From contig JADJIB010000012.1 in NCBI GenBank assembly GCA_016707175.1, positions 1 through 48,340 on the forward strand: DNA of 48,340 bases. The letters run 5' to 3'. How positions within the stretch are numbered: position 1 is the stretch's first letter; every line of letters starts with the position of its first letter. The notes beneath the pieces are model-generated. The model saw only the letters and a list, made by a program, of their open reading frames with translations, was not told the DNA's origin and did no database searches. Shown piece after piece: positions 9,810 to 18,003 of this stretch. A program made the translations under genes and the position numbers. Source of the stretch: Candidatus Phosphoribacter hodrii. GTDB lineage: Bacteria > Actinomycetota > Actinomycetes > Actinomycetales > Dermatophilaceae.

Positions 9810-9812
9810 CAA

Positions 9813-10370
9813 CGAGTCGCTGAATCCCCCCGCGCCGCCACCCGGCGACGAGGACACCCCCCCGCCGACGCAAGCCGCCCGAAGGCCCCGCCCCGCCCCG
9901 CCCGCGCACGACGCCCCCACCGGGCCCAACCCCCCCGCCCGACAACGGCCGGGAGAACCACCCCACCCCCCGGGCCGCCGACCCACGGGGCCCGCCCCCG
10001 GTTCCTACCCCCCCGCCCCCCCCCAAAAAAAAGACAAAACCCCGCCGCGGAGTTGTTTGTCGGCCCGGCTCGCCGGCCCCGGCGAGGACCCCCCCGCGGG
10101 CCCCGGGCCCGGGCCCCCCCCCCCCCCGGGGCCCCCCCCCCCCCCCGGGCCCACCCCCCCCCCCCACCACCGCCGGGGACAACCCCCCCCCCCCCCCCCC
10201 CCACCGGGCCCCCCCCCCGGTCCACAACCCGCCCCCAAACAAAAAACCCCCCCACCCCCCCCGGGGGGTTGTTGGGGGGGGGCGGCCCGGCCGCCCTTTG
10301 GGGGCCCGCCAGGAAGGGGCCCGGGCGGCCGGGCGGGGGCGGGGGGGGGCGGCCGGGTGCCGCCGGAGTT
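9813..10370. other. IS256 3' end grading into unreliable C/G-rich sequence
   Basis: The first bases (CGAGTCGCTGAA) continue the interrupted IS256 gene. Fragments such as GGCGACGAGGACAC and CAAGCCGCC still resemble the expected codons (ATRT, QAA), but bases are increasingly replaced by C. From about 9980 the stretch is almost all C, with short runs of A and G. I read this as low-quality consensus over the end of the IS, not as natural sequence, and I call no gene here. Confidence 0.6.
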
Positions 10371-10868
10371 GCGATGTGTTCCCGGACCGGGTGGTGGCGG
10401 CGAGGCCCCTTGTGGTTGCCAGCTGCCGAAGGATCTCGACGAGTTGGTGCTCCGTGAGCTGCGGGAAGACCTCCAGGAGTGTCGGCGCCGCGGCTACGTC
10501 GTGATCGAGGCCGCGCAGGGATTCGGCCGCTCGGATCGTGCTGATCCGGGCGGCCGACTTCGATGGGCTTGTCCGTGCCGACCCGACAACCATCCTGTCA
10601 GCGCCGTCACGGTCCGCCACTGCACCGGCACGTCATAACGGTGCCTGACGACGTCCATGACGGCTTGACTGCCTACACCCGCGGTGAACGGGTCCGGCTC
10701 GTCGGCGAACAGGGCGGAGACGGGCTCGCCCTGTTCGGCCGAGGTGGCTTTCCATTTCCTGCCGGGAACTTCGAGGAGGGTAAGTGTGTCCAGTGACGCA
10801 TGCACCCGTCGACACTTTGCGGAAGGTGGAGGCATGCCGGCGGGTCAGCTCTCGGCTACCCTCACCGC
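10371..10868. other. No recognisable gene; possible decayed sequence
   Basis: Several short overlapping frames exist on both strands, for example VLRELREDLQECRRRGYVVIE on plus and ISTIRAAESLRGLDHDV on minus. None is long, has a good ribosome binding site, or shows a family I know. It may be the remains of the locus into which the IS256 element inserted, but it does not look like the missing phosphoesterase N-terminus. Confidence 0.4.
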
Positions 10869-12257
10869 ATGGCAACGCCCGACGAGACTCCACGGCCTGG
10901 CGATCTGTACTTCGGGTTCGAGGCGTACCAGACGTTCTCAGACAACGATCTTCGCGAAGTTCTACGGACGGCCATGGTCGTCTTCGACACGAATGTGCTC
11001 CTCAACCTCTATCGCTATAACGCGGAAACGCGCGCCTCGATCGTGGACGTCCTCACTGCGCTGGGAGACCGGTTCTGGGTGCCCCACCAGGTCATGGAGG
11101 AGTTCTGGCGGAACCGGGAGCGTGCGCTCGTTGACCCCCTAGGTCAGATTCAGCAGACAGTCGAGGAGCTTGAGAAGCTCCGCTCATCGGCAGTCGACCA
11201 ATTGCGCATGTGGGTGAATCGTGCTGTCGTAAGCAAGGCTGATGAAGCGCAAGTCGAAGCGGAGATCAACGAGGCTTTCGCAAGTGCCGCCGAGCTTCTC
11301 AAGGGGTTGATTGATGAGACCTCAGTGCAGCGGGCAAGGAGCACCCAGAACGACCCGGTTCTCTCCCTTCTCGAACCGGTGCTAGCGGGGAGGGTTGGGG
11401 CGGCGATGTCCTCTGAGACCTACGCGACGGCAGTCAAGGAGGGCAAGCGGCGTGTCGAGGCGGGCGAGCCTCCAGGCTTTGCGGATATCGCCAAGGCCGC
11501 ACGAGGTGGCGAGGGACCTTCGGGCGACTACCTCGTATGGGAGCAGACTCTCATTGAAGCCACAGCGCGTGCTCTCCCAGTCGTCCTCGTGACAGGTGAC
11601 GTCAAGCGTGACTGGTGGCGATTCGAGGGAGGGAACGCGCGAGGCCCTCGCGTGGAACTAGCTCGCGAGATGAAGTCTCGCTCAGGGCAGAGGCTCTACT
11701 TCCTGAGGCCGGACAAGCTGCTAGAAATCGCCGATGCTGTCGCGGTTAGCGTGCGACCAGGTTCGGTAGAGGACATCGAGCGGACCACGCGAATCGAAGA
11801 CGAGGGAGCGAAGGAACGGTCCCACGGTGGCTGGACGATCGAAGCGCTCGAAGTTCTACTTCGGCGTCTCAATTACGAAGCCCCTGTCCAGGAAGCGACC
11901 ATCCGATTCGCCTGCCAGAACGACGGCTATGTGAGTCGTGACGACGTCTACAGACTCGGAGAGTACGACCCATTGCGGCAGTTGAAGGGGTTCACGCGGC
12001 CCGTCAACCGGATTGTCCAGTCGGCTGGGTCGACGGATTCCGAGTGCCCGCTGAGGTTGTGCAGCTGCTCAGGGAGTGAACGTGCTCCCGAGTCGGGTTC
12101 AGCTAGTAACGGAGATTTGGACTCCAAGCGACGTCAGGACACGGACCTGACTTCGGGCGGTTTAATAGGACTCGAGACCAGCTACAAGTCCCTGGAGGCC
12201 CAGGGAAGCGACTTCAGATATCGCATGGCCGGCCCTTCAGAAATGACCCTGACGTAG
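10869..12257 (+). CDS. PIN-like domain protein (probable nuclease), C-terminus probably frameshifted
   Basis: A PIN-fold protein starting at the ATG at 10869 (MATPDETPRPGDLYFGF). The first acidic block is MVVFDTNVLLNLYRYN (about residues 37-52). Residues EEFWRNRERAL supply the conserved Glu/Arg helix, a coiled region follows, and LPVVLVTGDVKRDWW (about 238-252) holds the later Asp. This matches large PIN-like proteins of the DUF4935 type, which are probable ribonucleases. The frame runs to 12257, but the last 80 residues look unnatural. Shifting frame near 12015 gives VGWVDGFRVPAEVVQLLRE and a stop at 12077-12079, which is probably the true end. It seems to stand alone; no cognate antitoxin is visible. 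The 180 bp after the stop hold nothing I recognise. Confidence 0.75.
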   Translation: MATPDETPRPGDLYFGFEAYQTFSDNDLREVLRTAMVVFDTNVLLNLYRYNAETRASIVDVLTALGDRFWVPHQVMEEFWRNRERALVDPLGQIQQTVEELEKLRSSAVDQLRMWVNRAVVSKADEAQVEAEINEAFASAAELLKGLIDETSVQRARSTQNDPVLSLLEPVLAGRVGAAMSSETYATAVKEGKRRVEAGEPPGFADIAKAARGGEGPSGDYLVWEQTLIEATARALPVVLVTGDVKRDWWRFEGGNARGPRVELAREMKSRSGQRLYFLRPDKLLEIADAVAVSVRPGSVEDIERTTRIEDEGAKERSHGGWTIEALEVLLRRLNYEAPVQEATIRFACQNDGYVSRDDVYRLGEYDPLRQLKGFTRPVNRIVQSAGSTDSECPLRLCSCSGSERAPESGSASNGDLDSKRRQDTDLTSGGLIGLETSYKSLEAQGSDFRYRMAGPSEMTLT

Positions 12258-12439
12258 CGGAGCGCGGCGACGAGGCAGTGGTTTGGCTGGCGTGCCGCGT
12301 CGAGTTCCACGACGCCATCAGGAAAGACGGTGGACCACCCTTCCGTGCACCGGCGTCGCTGATGGCGGCGTCGATGCCAAGCAGGGCGTAAGCGTCGGCC
12401 AGGTCGATGAGGGCTGACTGGTGGGGGATGCTGGTGCGC

Positions 12440-12714
12440 GTGGATCTCTCCCAGCTCGCCCGGGCCATCGACGCGACATCTCGACTGACCGGTGAGTTCA
12501 CCCTCCGGTCCGGCCAGGTCGCCACCGAGTACTTCGATAAGTACCGCTTCGAGTCCGACCCCGTCCTCCTTCGTGCGGTGGCTGAGCAGATGGTTCCCTT
12601 GGTGCCTGAGGGGACGGAGTTGCTCGGCGGCTTGGAGTTGGGCGGCATACCGATCGTGACGATCCTCAGCTCGCTGACCGGCATACCCGCCGTGTTCGTC
12701 CGTAAGGAGGCTAA
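12440..12714 (+). pseudogene. pyrE: Orotate phosphoribosyltransferase, N-terminal part (split by IS5 element)
   Basis: This is the 5' half of pyrE, which makes orotidine 5'-phosphate from orotate and PRPP. It reads VDLSQLARAIDATSRLTGEF from GTG 12440 (ATG 12428 is possible), then LEGGLELGG-type substrate-loop sequence (ELLGGLELGGIPIVTI) and AVFVRKEAK, where the catalytic-loop region is interrupted by the insertion sequence. The frame carries on 16 bases into the IS and stops at 12730. The 3' half lies at 13935-14201; joining the halves at CTAA restores RKEAKSHGTCRLAEGADVEG. Confidence 0.9.
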
Positions 12715-13930
12715 GGATCCGCTGATCTAAGAGCGATTCCGGGTCTGAGGCGCGGCATGGGTTCCGCGGACAGCCCTGGGGGGTGTCGATTGGGGTGCTG
12801 GAGGCGTGGTGACCTGGCTTCTCGCCTCGTTTTCGGGGCTGGCGGGGCGTTTCCGGGCAGGCTGACGCCGTGGCCGTCACCCCATCAGGGTGACGGCCCG
12901 GGCGCGCATCAGGTAGTTCGCGGAGGCGAACAGCACGTGTAAGTGGTTCAGGTTCTTGCCCAAGCCGCGGTAGCGGGTTTTGGTGAACCCGAAGTCTCGT
13001 TTGACGATCAGGAACGGATGCTCAACCTTCGCCCGCACCGACGCCTGACGTGACTGCGCTACCCGGTCCGGTGCAGCCATGGTCTTCAACACGCCCTTAC
13101 GGGCTGCGATCTGCCACGCCACCTTCGACAGGTGCTCATCGCCGGCGATCTCGGGCCGGTTTGCGGCACCCTGGTACCCGGCGTCGGCGTACACGACCTC
13201 GTCATCGGCGCGCACCAGCTTGCACCGCCTCGTCCAGGTCATGCACGTTCGCCGCGGTCGCGGTCACCGCATGGATGTACCCGGTCCCGGCATCCACCCC
13301 GATGTGGGCCTTCATCCCGAAGTACCACTGGTTGCCCTTCTTCGTCTGGTGCATCTCCGGGTCCCGGGTGCCGGTGGCGTTCTTCGTTGAGGACGGCGCG
13401 GCGATGATCGTGGCATCGATGATGGACCCGCCGCGCATGATCCAGCCGTTCGCGTCGAACACCTCGTTCTGTGCCGCGAGGAGCTTCTCCCCCACGTGGT
13501 GTTCCTCCAGCAGGTGCCGGAAATGCAGCAGCGTCGTGGCGTCCGGGACCTGCTCCACCGCGAAGTCCAACCCCAGGAACCGGCGCATCGCGTACGAGTC
13601 ATACACCGCGTCCTCCACCCCCTCATCCGAGAGGGAGAACCACACCTGCAGCAGGTACATCCGCAGCATCGTCTCCACCGGCTTGGCCTTACGGCCCCGC
13701 TTACCCGCACGATCCGCGTAGTAGAACGGCTCGATCAACGCAACCAGCCTCGCCCACGGGATCGTGGCGTTCATCGTCTCCAAGAACTGCTCCCGCCGCG
13801 ACACCCGCCGACGGTTCCCGTACTCGACATCAGTGAAACTCGGCTGCTCGCTGACCATGACCCATCATCCCGACGCCCCCACCCGCCGCGCCAGGCGACG
13901 CCCCGCCCTCCCCAAAAGATCAGCGCATCC
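12715..13930 (-). mobile_element. IS5-family insertion sequence, complete
   Basis: A 1,216-bp element. Its ends are GGATCCGCTGATCT at 12715-12728 and the complement of GGATGCGCTGATCT at 13917-13930, matching at 13 of 14 positions. It is flanked on both sides by CTAA (12711-12714 and 13931-13934), a 4-bp target duplication of the YTAR type that IS5 prefers. It carries one transposase gene on the minus strand and splits pyrE. Confidence 0.92.
12877..13858 (-). CDS. IS5-family DDE transposase (one frameshift)
   Basis: A transposase of about 327 residues, in two frames that join near 13215. The first part (from ATG 13858, MVSEQPSFTDVEYGNRRRV) has the IS5 N-terminal domain and the first catalytic Asp in GGSIIDATIIAAPSSTKN. 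The second has VVYADAGYQG with the second Asp and KVEHPFLIVKRDFGFTKTRYRG with the Glu and the family's R/K signature. The frame break lies at GCGGTGCAAGCTGG, which is not a typical slippery site, so it is more likely an error or an inactivating mutation than programmed frameshifting. Confidence 0.9.
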
Positions 13931-13934
13931 CTAA

Positions 13935-14201
13935 GTCTCATGGTACCTGCCGCCTGGCTGAGGGCGCCGACGTTGAGGGCCGACAGGTCACCTTGGTCGA
14001 GGACGTGCTCACCACGGGTGGCGCGGTCCGCGATGCCACGGCGGCGTTGCGCGCTCTGGGAGCGAGCGTCGATGTCGTTCTGTGCGCGATCGACCGCAGC
14101 GGGCAGGAGGGGGCCCCGTGACGGATATCGGCCTGCAGACCAGGGCTGTTCTCACCGAGGACGACCTGAATGCTGCCCGCGCCGGCCAGGAGGTGAGGTG
14201 A
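13935..14201 (+). pseudogene. pyrE: Orotate phosphoribosyltransferase, C-terminal part
   Basis: The 3' half of pyrE after the IS5 insertion. It contains CRLAEGADVEGRQVTLVEDV with the PRPP-binding motif LVEDVLTTGGAV (about 13990-14025), then LRALGASVDVVLCAIDRSGQEG. A one-base deficit in the G run at 14107-14114 produces an early stop at 14119. Adding one G restores GGPVTDIGLQTRAVLTEDDL and a stop at 14201, which looks like the true end. The strain should be unable to make a full-length enzyme from this locus; pyrE elsewhere cannot be excluded. Confidence 0.88.
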
Positions 14202-14204
14202 CGT

Positions 14205-14759
14205 ATGCCGCTGACCAACCCGTGGCTCACCGGTCCCACCCCTGACCGCGACCTGCCCCGGGAGGTGCTCGAGGAGCGGATCCTCAACCTGTTCTCAACG
14301 CACAACACAGCCGTCATCGCAACGGTGCTCGCGGACGGCAGCCCGGTGGCCACCCCGGTGAGGTACTTCAGCCTCGGCTTCGAGATCTTCTACACGAGCT
14401 GGAATGCGTCGGTGAAGTCCCGCAACCTTCGCCGTGACGCGCGCGTGTCCGCGGGCATCGTCGCCCCGCTCGTCGGGCAGGCCAGCAGCCGAGGTGCCCA
14501 GTTGTTCGGCACGGCGCGCACGCTCGAACGCAATGACCCGGAGGCCGACACCTATTGGGAAGCCGTGCGCTGGCAGTCCGACCATGTTGACCGCGGCCGT
14601 TCTGTCCTGGAGCCGCCGACCGACCCTCTCACCATCGTCACACCGGCCCGGATCGTCTACACCGAGCACTGGCTGCGGCGCGACGGATATCGCCCTCGCC
14701 AGACGTGGCGTCCTGACGGGACGTCCTCCGGTGGCCATGTCCGGGTGTCGGCGGACTAA
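14205..14759 (+). CDS. Pyridoxamine 5'-phosphate oxidase family protein (FMN-binding split barrel)
   Basis: A 184-residue protein of the PPOX-like split-barrel fold. The N-terminal strand region NTAVIATVLADGSPVATPVRY is the typical FMN/F420-binding start (hydrophobic strand, DG-x-P). It continues with IFYTSWNASVKSRNLRRDAR, where the K-x-R-N-L-R-D element is usual for the family. It starts at the ATG at 14205, only 3 bp after the restored pyrE stop, so it was probably the second gene of a pyrE operon before the IS5 insertion. The substrate is unknown; many such proteins reduce or bind small cofactors. Confidence 0.82.
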   Translation: MPLTNPWLTGPTPDRDLPREVLEERILNLFSTHNTAVIATVLADGSPVATPVRYFSLGFEIFYTSWNASVKSRNLRRDARVSAGIVAPLVGQASSRGAQLFGTARTLERNDPEADTYWEAVRWQSDHVDRGRSVLEPPTDPLTIVTPARIVYTEHWLRRDGYRPRQTWRPDGTSSGGHVRVSAD

Positions 14760-14787
14760 CGGCTCTGCTCTTCACGGACCTCGGGGG

Positions 14788-15195
14788 CTACTGAGGCGTG
14801 GTCGCGGCGATCGCGCTGAGGATGCTTGGCAGGGCGACCGGGTCAGCCAGGTCCAGGCCCTCGAGCTCGCTCGGTCGGAACCATCGAAGGTCGTCATGCT
14901 CTTCTGGCGCAAGGTTGGCAGGCTCGCCGTCCCATGTGGTGATGAGGAACGCGTGCATGTCGAGCGTTGGATCGTTGAACGGCATGGTGAAGGGCTGGGG
15001 ATCGTGGACGAGGACGCCGAGTTCCTCCAGGCACTCCCTCACAACGGCCTGCACCGGCAACTCGCCACTTTCGACGTGACCGCCAACGAGGTCCCAACAG
15101 TCGGGGTACCACTGCCGCAGCGGATGGCGATGCGCAAGCAGGACGAGTCCTTCCCGCACGAGGACAGCGACGGCAATCGGTGTCGGGACGACCAT
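14788..15195 (-). CDS. Nudix hydrolase
   Basis: A 135-residue Nudix protein starting at the ATG at 15195. It shows the full Nudix box GGHVESGELPVQAVVRECLE followed by ELGV (about residues 37-60), with all the G-x5-E-x7-RE-x2-EE-x-G residues in place. It hydrolyses a nucleoside diphosphate linked to some moiety. The N-terminal AVAVLVREGLVLLAHRHPLRQWYP and C-terminal LRWFRPSELEGLDLADP fit MutT-like nucleotide-sanitising members, but the substrate is not determined. It runs convergent with the preceding PPOX gene. Confidence 0.88.
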   Translation of the reverse strand: MVVPTPIAVAVLVREGLVLLAHRHPLRQWYPDCWDLVGGHVESGELPVQAVVRECLEELGVLVHDPQPFTMPFNDPTLDMHAFLITTWDGEPANLAPEEHDDLRWFRPSELEGLDLADPVALPSILSAIAATTPQ

Positions 15196-15276
15196 CCGAT
15201 CACCCTATGAGCAGATCACGGACTCTGCGCGGGGCTGCCCCAGTTGGCCGAGTTGTGCAAGGTTCCACGGGGCGAA

Positions 15277-15719
15277 TCACGTCAGGTCGTATCCCGGGTC
15301 GCCGGCTGCCCACGGCCGGTCTTCCGTCCGCGTCGCCAGGATGATGAGCGCGCCGGAGATGATGCCCGCGAAGTACGGGGACGGCACAAGCAGGACGCCG
15401 CCGAGGAAACACCAGGCCGCGAGGCCCCAGCCGATCCCGGCGGGTATGGCCACCCCACGTCCGGCGAGGTGCCGCGTCAGGCAACCCAGGAGGATCAGGG
15501 GCACGGCGAAGCTTCCCGGACCGGCCCAGAAGGTGACCCGATTCTGAAGGGACGCCACCGTCGCATCGGCGGGCACGAGCGGAACGGCCGCCCACACTCC
15601 CCGATCCACCAGCCGGTGATGCCTTGCCGGGGCGAGAAGTGTCAGCAAAGCAGGTGACCTGTGCCCAGTACGAGCATGATGCCGCTCGCCCACTGCAGCA
15701 GTCGCATGCGAGCGTTCAT
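15277..15719 (-). CDS. Small membrane protein, DUF6463-like (one frameshift)
   Basis: A predicted integral membrane protein of about 147 residues. From ATG 15719 it reads MNARMRLLQWASGIMLVLGT and GHLLC with a stop. Shifting at a short T run near 15650 continues LTLLAPARHHRLVDRGVWAA and then three hydrophobic helices (SFAVPLILLGCLTRHL, GIGWGLAAWCFLGGVLLVP, YFAGIISGALIILATR). A conserved His after the first helix and four helices overall fit DUF6463. The function is unknown. Confidence 0.6.
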
Positions 15720-15789
15720 CGTCTGCCCTGTTCACGGTGCTGCGCTGCAAGGTTGTTACGGTCGCGCCAGGCTCGTTCCCATTGCCCGG

Positions 15790-16331
15790 TCAGGGCTGGA
15801 TAGACGATGAGGTATCGGAAGGTGCGATGGCGGCCATGTAGAGCCGCCCGAACCGTCCGTTGGGCTTGACGAGGACGGCCATCCGCAGCTCGTGGTCACA
15901 GTTGGCGCCCCGTACCCAGCCGAGGTGCATCACGGTGTGCACTGTCTTGTTCGCCAGCTCGCGAGCGGACTCCATGTCAAGCTCATAGATCGCTTTCAGG
16001 GGGCATGTTGTCGTTGTCCGGACCCTGGGGGCATCGCGGAGGTCGCGGGGCAGGCGGTCGCGGAGCGAGGCGACCCGCCTGCCGACACCGGCCGACGGGG
16101 CGTCCCAGCCGAGGAGTGCGCCGAGCTTCCACCGAACGGCGAACAAGAACCGCACCGGCGAGGGCTGTCTCGCGAACCCGCCGGCCGTGCGCATCGCTGC
16201 CAACATCGTTGGAAAGTCGTCCGGCCCGGCCCCGGGGGTGCGAAACGCCCACACGTCCTCGACTCTGAAGTCAGGGGTGAGTTCGTGGATGCGCCACGGA
16301 CGCTCGGTGTGCGCGGTCTTCGGAAGTCTCA
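15790..16331 (-). CDS. DUF2867 family protein
   Basis: A 180-residue protein starting at GTG 16331 (VRLPKTAHTERPWRIHEL), preceded by GAGGAGG eight bases upstream; upstream in-frame codons reach into the divergent promoter. The conserved DUF2867 features are RPWRIHELTPDFRVEDVWAF near the N-terminus and ELANKTVHTVMHLGWV near residue 140. The family's role is unknown; some members are annotated as ligand-binding StART-like proteins. It is divergently transcribed from a TetR regulator 100 bp away, which probably represses it. Confidence 0.82.
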
Positions 16332-16433
16332 CGGGTGGGTCCTCCTCACTCTCTCGCTGCGTTGCCGGTTCCTCAGGGATGATCTCCTGTGTCAGCCAGC
16401 ACAGGCTACTATCTTCAGCATAGAGGGGGTGGC

Positions 16434-17025
16434 GTGGCGACACGACGGGAGCAGACCAGCACAGAAAGCCGTGAGCTGATCCTCACCGCGGCGGCGGAGT
16501 TGTTCGCGGCCAAGGGTTACCGGCAGACGACGTTCGCCGATGTGGCCGAGCGGTCCGGGATCAGCCGGGGGTCCATTCCGTGGCACTTCGGCAGCAAGGA
16601 GGGCCTACTGCTGGCGGTGCTCGAACGGTCCGTGGACCTGGTCCACGCGAGCCTCGATGACGCGCCCGACCCGGACGCGCGGACGGGGGCTGGACCGCAT
16701 GACGAAAGGGCTCGACGCACTGTTCGCGCAGCCCACGACCAAACTGTTCGTCACACTGCTGGTGGAGGCGCTGGAGCCGGACTCGCCCATTCGCGACCAC
16801 TACGTCGCGATCCACGACACCCTGCGCAGCCACTGCAAGCGCTGGCTGGACGAATTCGCGCCGCTGACTGGCTTGTCCACCGAGGCGCTAGCGGTCGCGA
16901 TCGTCGGGGCAGGGATCGGCATCCACCAGCAGTGGCTGGTGGCGCCCGACCGGGTCGACGTCGGGCAGTCGTTGGCCGCGTTGCGCGCACTGGTCGCGGG
17001 GATGGTGTCGACAACCGGGACATGA
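16434..17025 (+). CDS. TetR family transcriptional regulator (one frameshift)
   Basis: A repressor of about 197 residues from GTG 16434 (VATRREQTSTESRELILTAA). The TetR DNA-binding domain is complete: AAELFAAKGYRQTTFADVAE and RSGISRGSIPWHFGSKEGLL. At a G run near 16685 the frame shifts by one base, then continues RMTKGLDALFAQPTTKLFVT through to LRALVAGMVSTTGT, the ligand-binding helices. The gene is divergent from the DUF2867 gene, and the 102 bp between them hold both promoters with a weak CTAT-N7-ATAG dyad near 16410. The ligand is unknown. Confidence 0.82.
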
Positions 17026-17069
17026 CCCACCACCGCGCGGGCTACGGCGTCCGCACGCCCGCAGCTCAC

Positions 17070-17151
17070 GCTCCAACCAAGAGCCTCATTTGGTTGGATG
17101 TTGGAGCACGGTTGCAAGTTCAGTTGGACCGTCAGTGGCGTGGTTCGCCGG
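17070..17151 (+). repeat. Dispersed element C, copy 1 (hairpin plus conserved tail)
   Basis: CTCCAAC (17071-17077) pairs with GTTGGAG (17100-17106) around an inner CCAA...TTGG helix. It is followed by a tail whose core, 17113-17144, is identical to 27916-27947 over 32 nt. It lies 45 bp after the TetR stop. Compared with copy 2, one stem pair changes from C-G to A-T. Confidence 0.65.
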
Positions 17152-17226
17152 GTGCCTGGCACGAGCTCAAGAGCGAGCACTGACCGCCGCGTGAGCGGTG
17201 GGCACACGGCATACCCGCGTCGTTCC

Positions 17227-17640
17227 TTAGCCCCAGGGGGCGTCGAACCGGCTGCGCAGGTCGCCCAACCGCTCCACGGGTTCGTTGGCGAACACGAGGC
17301 AGGTACTTTTCACCGGACGGCCCCCCAGCCGGTCATCGGGTGGCTGCGACCCGGCCGCGCGTGAACAGCCGCTCCGACGCATCGGTGGGCGACATCCCCG
17401 AGCTGGGTGGTGTCGATGAGCAGGGACCAGCCGCCGTCCGGGGAGGATCACCGGGAGTCCGGACAGCTCGGTCAGGATGACGTCGCGCCGTTGCCGCCAG
17501 GTGTCGACGGCGAGCTGCACGTCGGCCGAGGCATCGGGGGCAGCCAGGGCCGCGGCCACCGCCTCCTGGGCCAGCCCGACCTGGCACGACGTTCGTCAGC
17601 CCGACCGTGTTGATGTCCGCGCGCGCCACGTCCATTTTGC
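17227..17640 (-). pseudogene. PLP-dependent aminotransferase, C-terminal remnant
   Basis: Joining three frames gives ADINTVGLTNVVPG, AAALAAPDASADVQLAVDTW, RQRRDVILTELSGLPVILPG, SPTDASERLFTRGRVAAT and KSTCLVFANEPVERLGDLRS. This is the C-terminal quarter of a fold-type I aminotransferase (class I/II), whose last segment FVFANEPVERL is typical. The lysine-bearing N-terminal part is absent, and there are at least two frameshifts. It is therefore a relic. The neighbouring DUF1272 gene often lies beside aminotransferases, so this may once have been a functional pair. Confidence 0.65.
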
Positions 17641-17675
17641 TGCGCTGCGTAGGTCCTGAGTGTCAGACTCCCGCC

Positions 17676-17924
17676 ATGTTGGAACTGCGTCCCAATTGCG
17701 AGTGCTGCGACCGGGACCTTCCTCCCGGCGACACGGAGGCGATGATCTGCACCTACGAGTGCACCTGGTGCCGCCAGTGCGTTAATGACTGTCTTCGGGG
17801 TCGTTGTCCCAACTGCGGAGGGGATCTTCAACCACGGCCAGTGCGTCCAGCGGCACACCTTGAGCAGAACCCACCATCAGCCCAACGCGTGCTTCAGATC
17901 GGGCTGCATCTGGCTGACCAGTAG
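17676..17924 (+). CDS. DUF1272 zinc-ribbon-like protein
   Basis: An 82-residue Cys-rich protein from ATG 17676 (MLELRPNCECCDRDLPPGDT). Paired cysteines CECC, CTYECTWCRQC and CPNC should bind zinc in a RING-like or treble-clef fold. The C-terminal RPVRPAAHLEQNPPSAQRV is characteristic of DUF1272. The function is unknown. It begins just after the aminotransferase remnant, on the opposite strand. Confidence 0.9.
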   Translation: MLELRPNCECCDRDLPPGDTEAMICTYECTWCRQCVNDCLRGRCPNCGGDLQPRPVRPAAHLEQNPPSAQRVLQIGLHLADQ

Positions 17925-18003
17925 CGCAGCGCACGCTGGCTCCCGGTATGCCGTCAACGACGTCAGTCCGTGGTCAAGCACGCCACCCACCTACTCTGGC
18001 GGC

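Larger units (their letters stand above)
5872..9812. mobile_element. Tn554-like transposon (tnpA-tnpB-tnpC), complete
   Basis: A 3.94-kb element bounded by perfect 14-bp inverted repeats (5872-5885 and 9796-9809). It carries three overlapping co-directional genes, two tyrosine recombinases and a small helical protein, the gene set of Tn554. The host frame ends in ACGAACGCGATC at the left and resumes with GAGTCGCTGAA at the right, so both junctions can be read. About three extra bases (9810-9812) lie between the right repeat and host DNA; in Tn554 such bases come from the previous insertion site. Tn554 itself has no obvious terminal repeats, so this is a relative rather than a copy. No cargo gene is present. 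Confidence 0.85.

Noticed and set aside
10494..10835. Minus-strand frame near 10.5-10.8 kb as the missing N-terminus of the metallophosphoesterase
   Set aside because: No D-x-H metal-binding block or other phosphoesterase motif is present.
13205..13225. Programmed ribosomal frameshift in the IS5 transposase
   Set aside because: The junction lacks a slippery heptamer of the usual A/T type, and many other genes in the window carry single-base breaks, so an error or mutation is more likely.
17785..18003. N-terminal extension of the epimerase to 17785
   Set aside because: The extension overlaps the DUF1272 gene in another frame and shows no conserved sequence; ATG 18004 begins exactly at the Rossmann strand.
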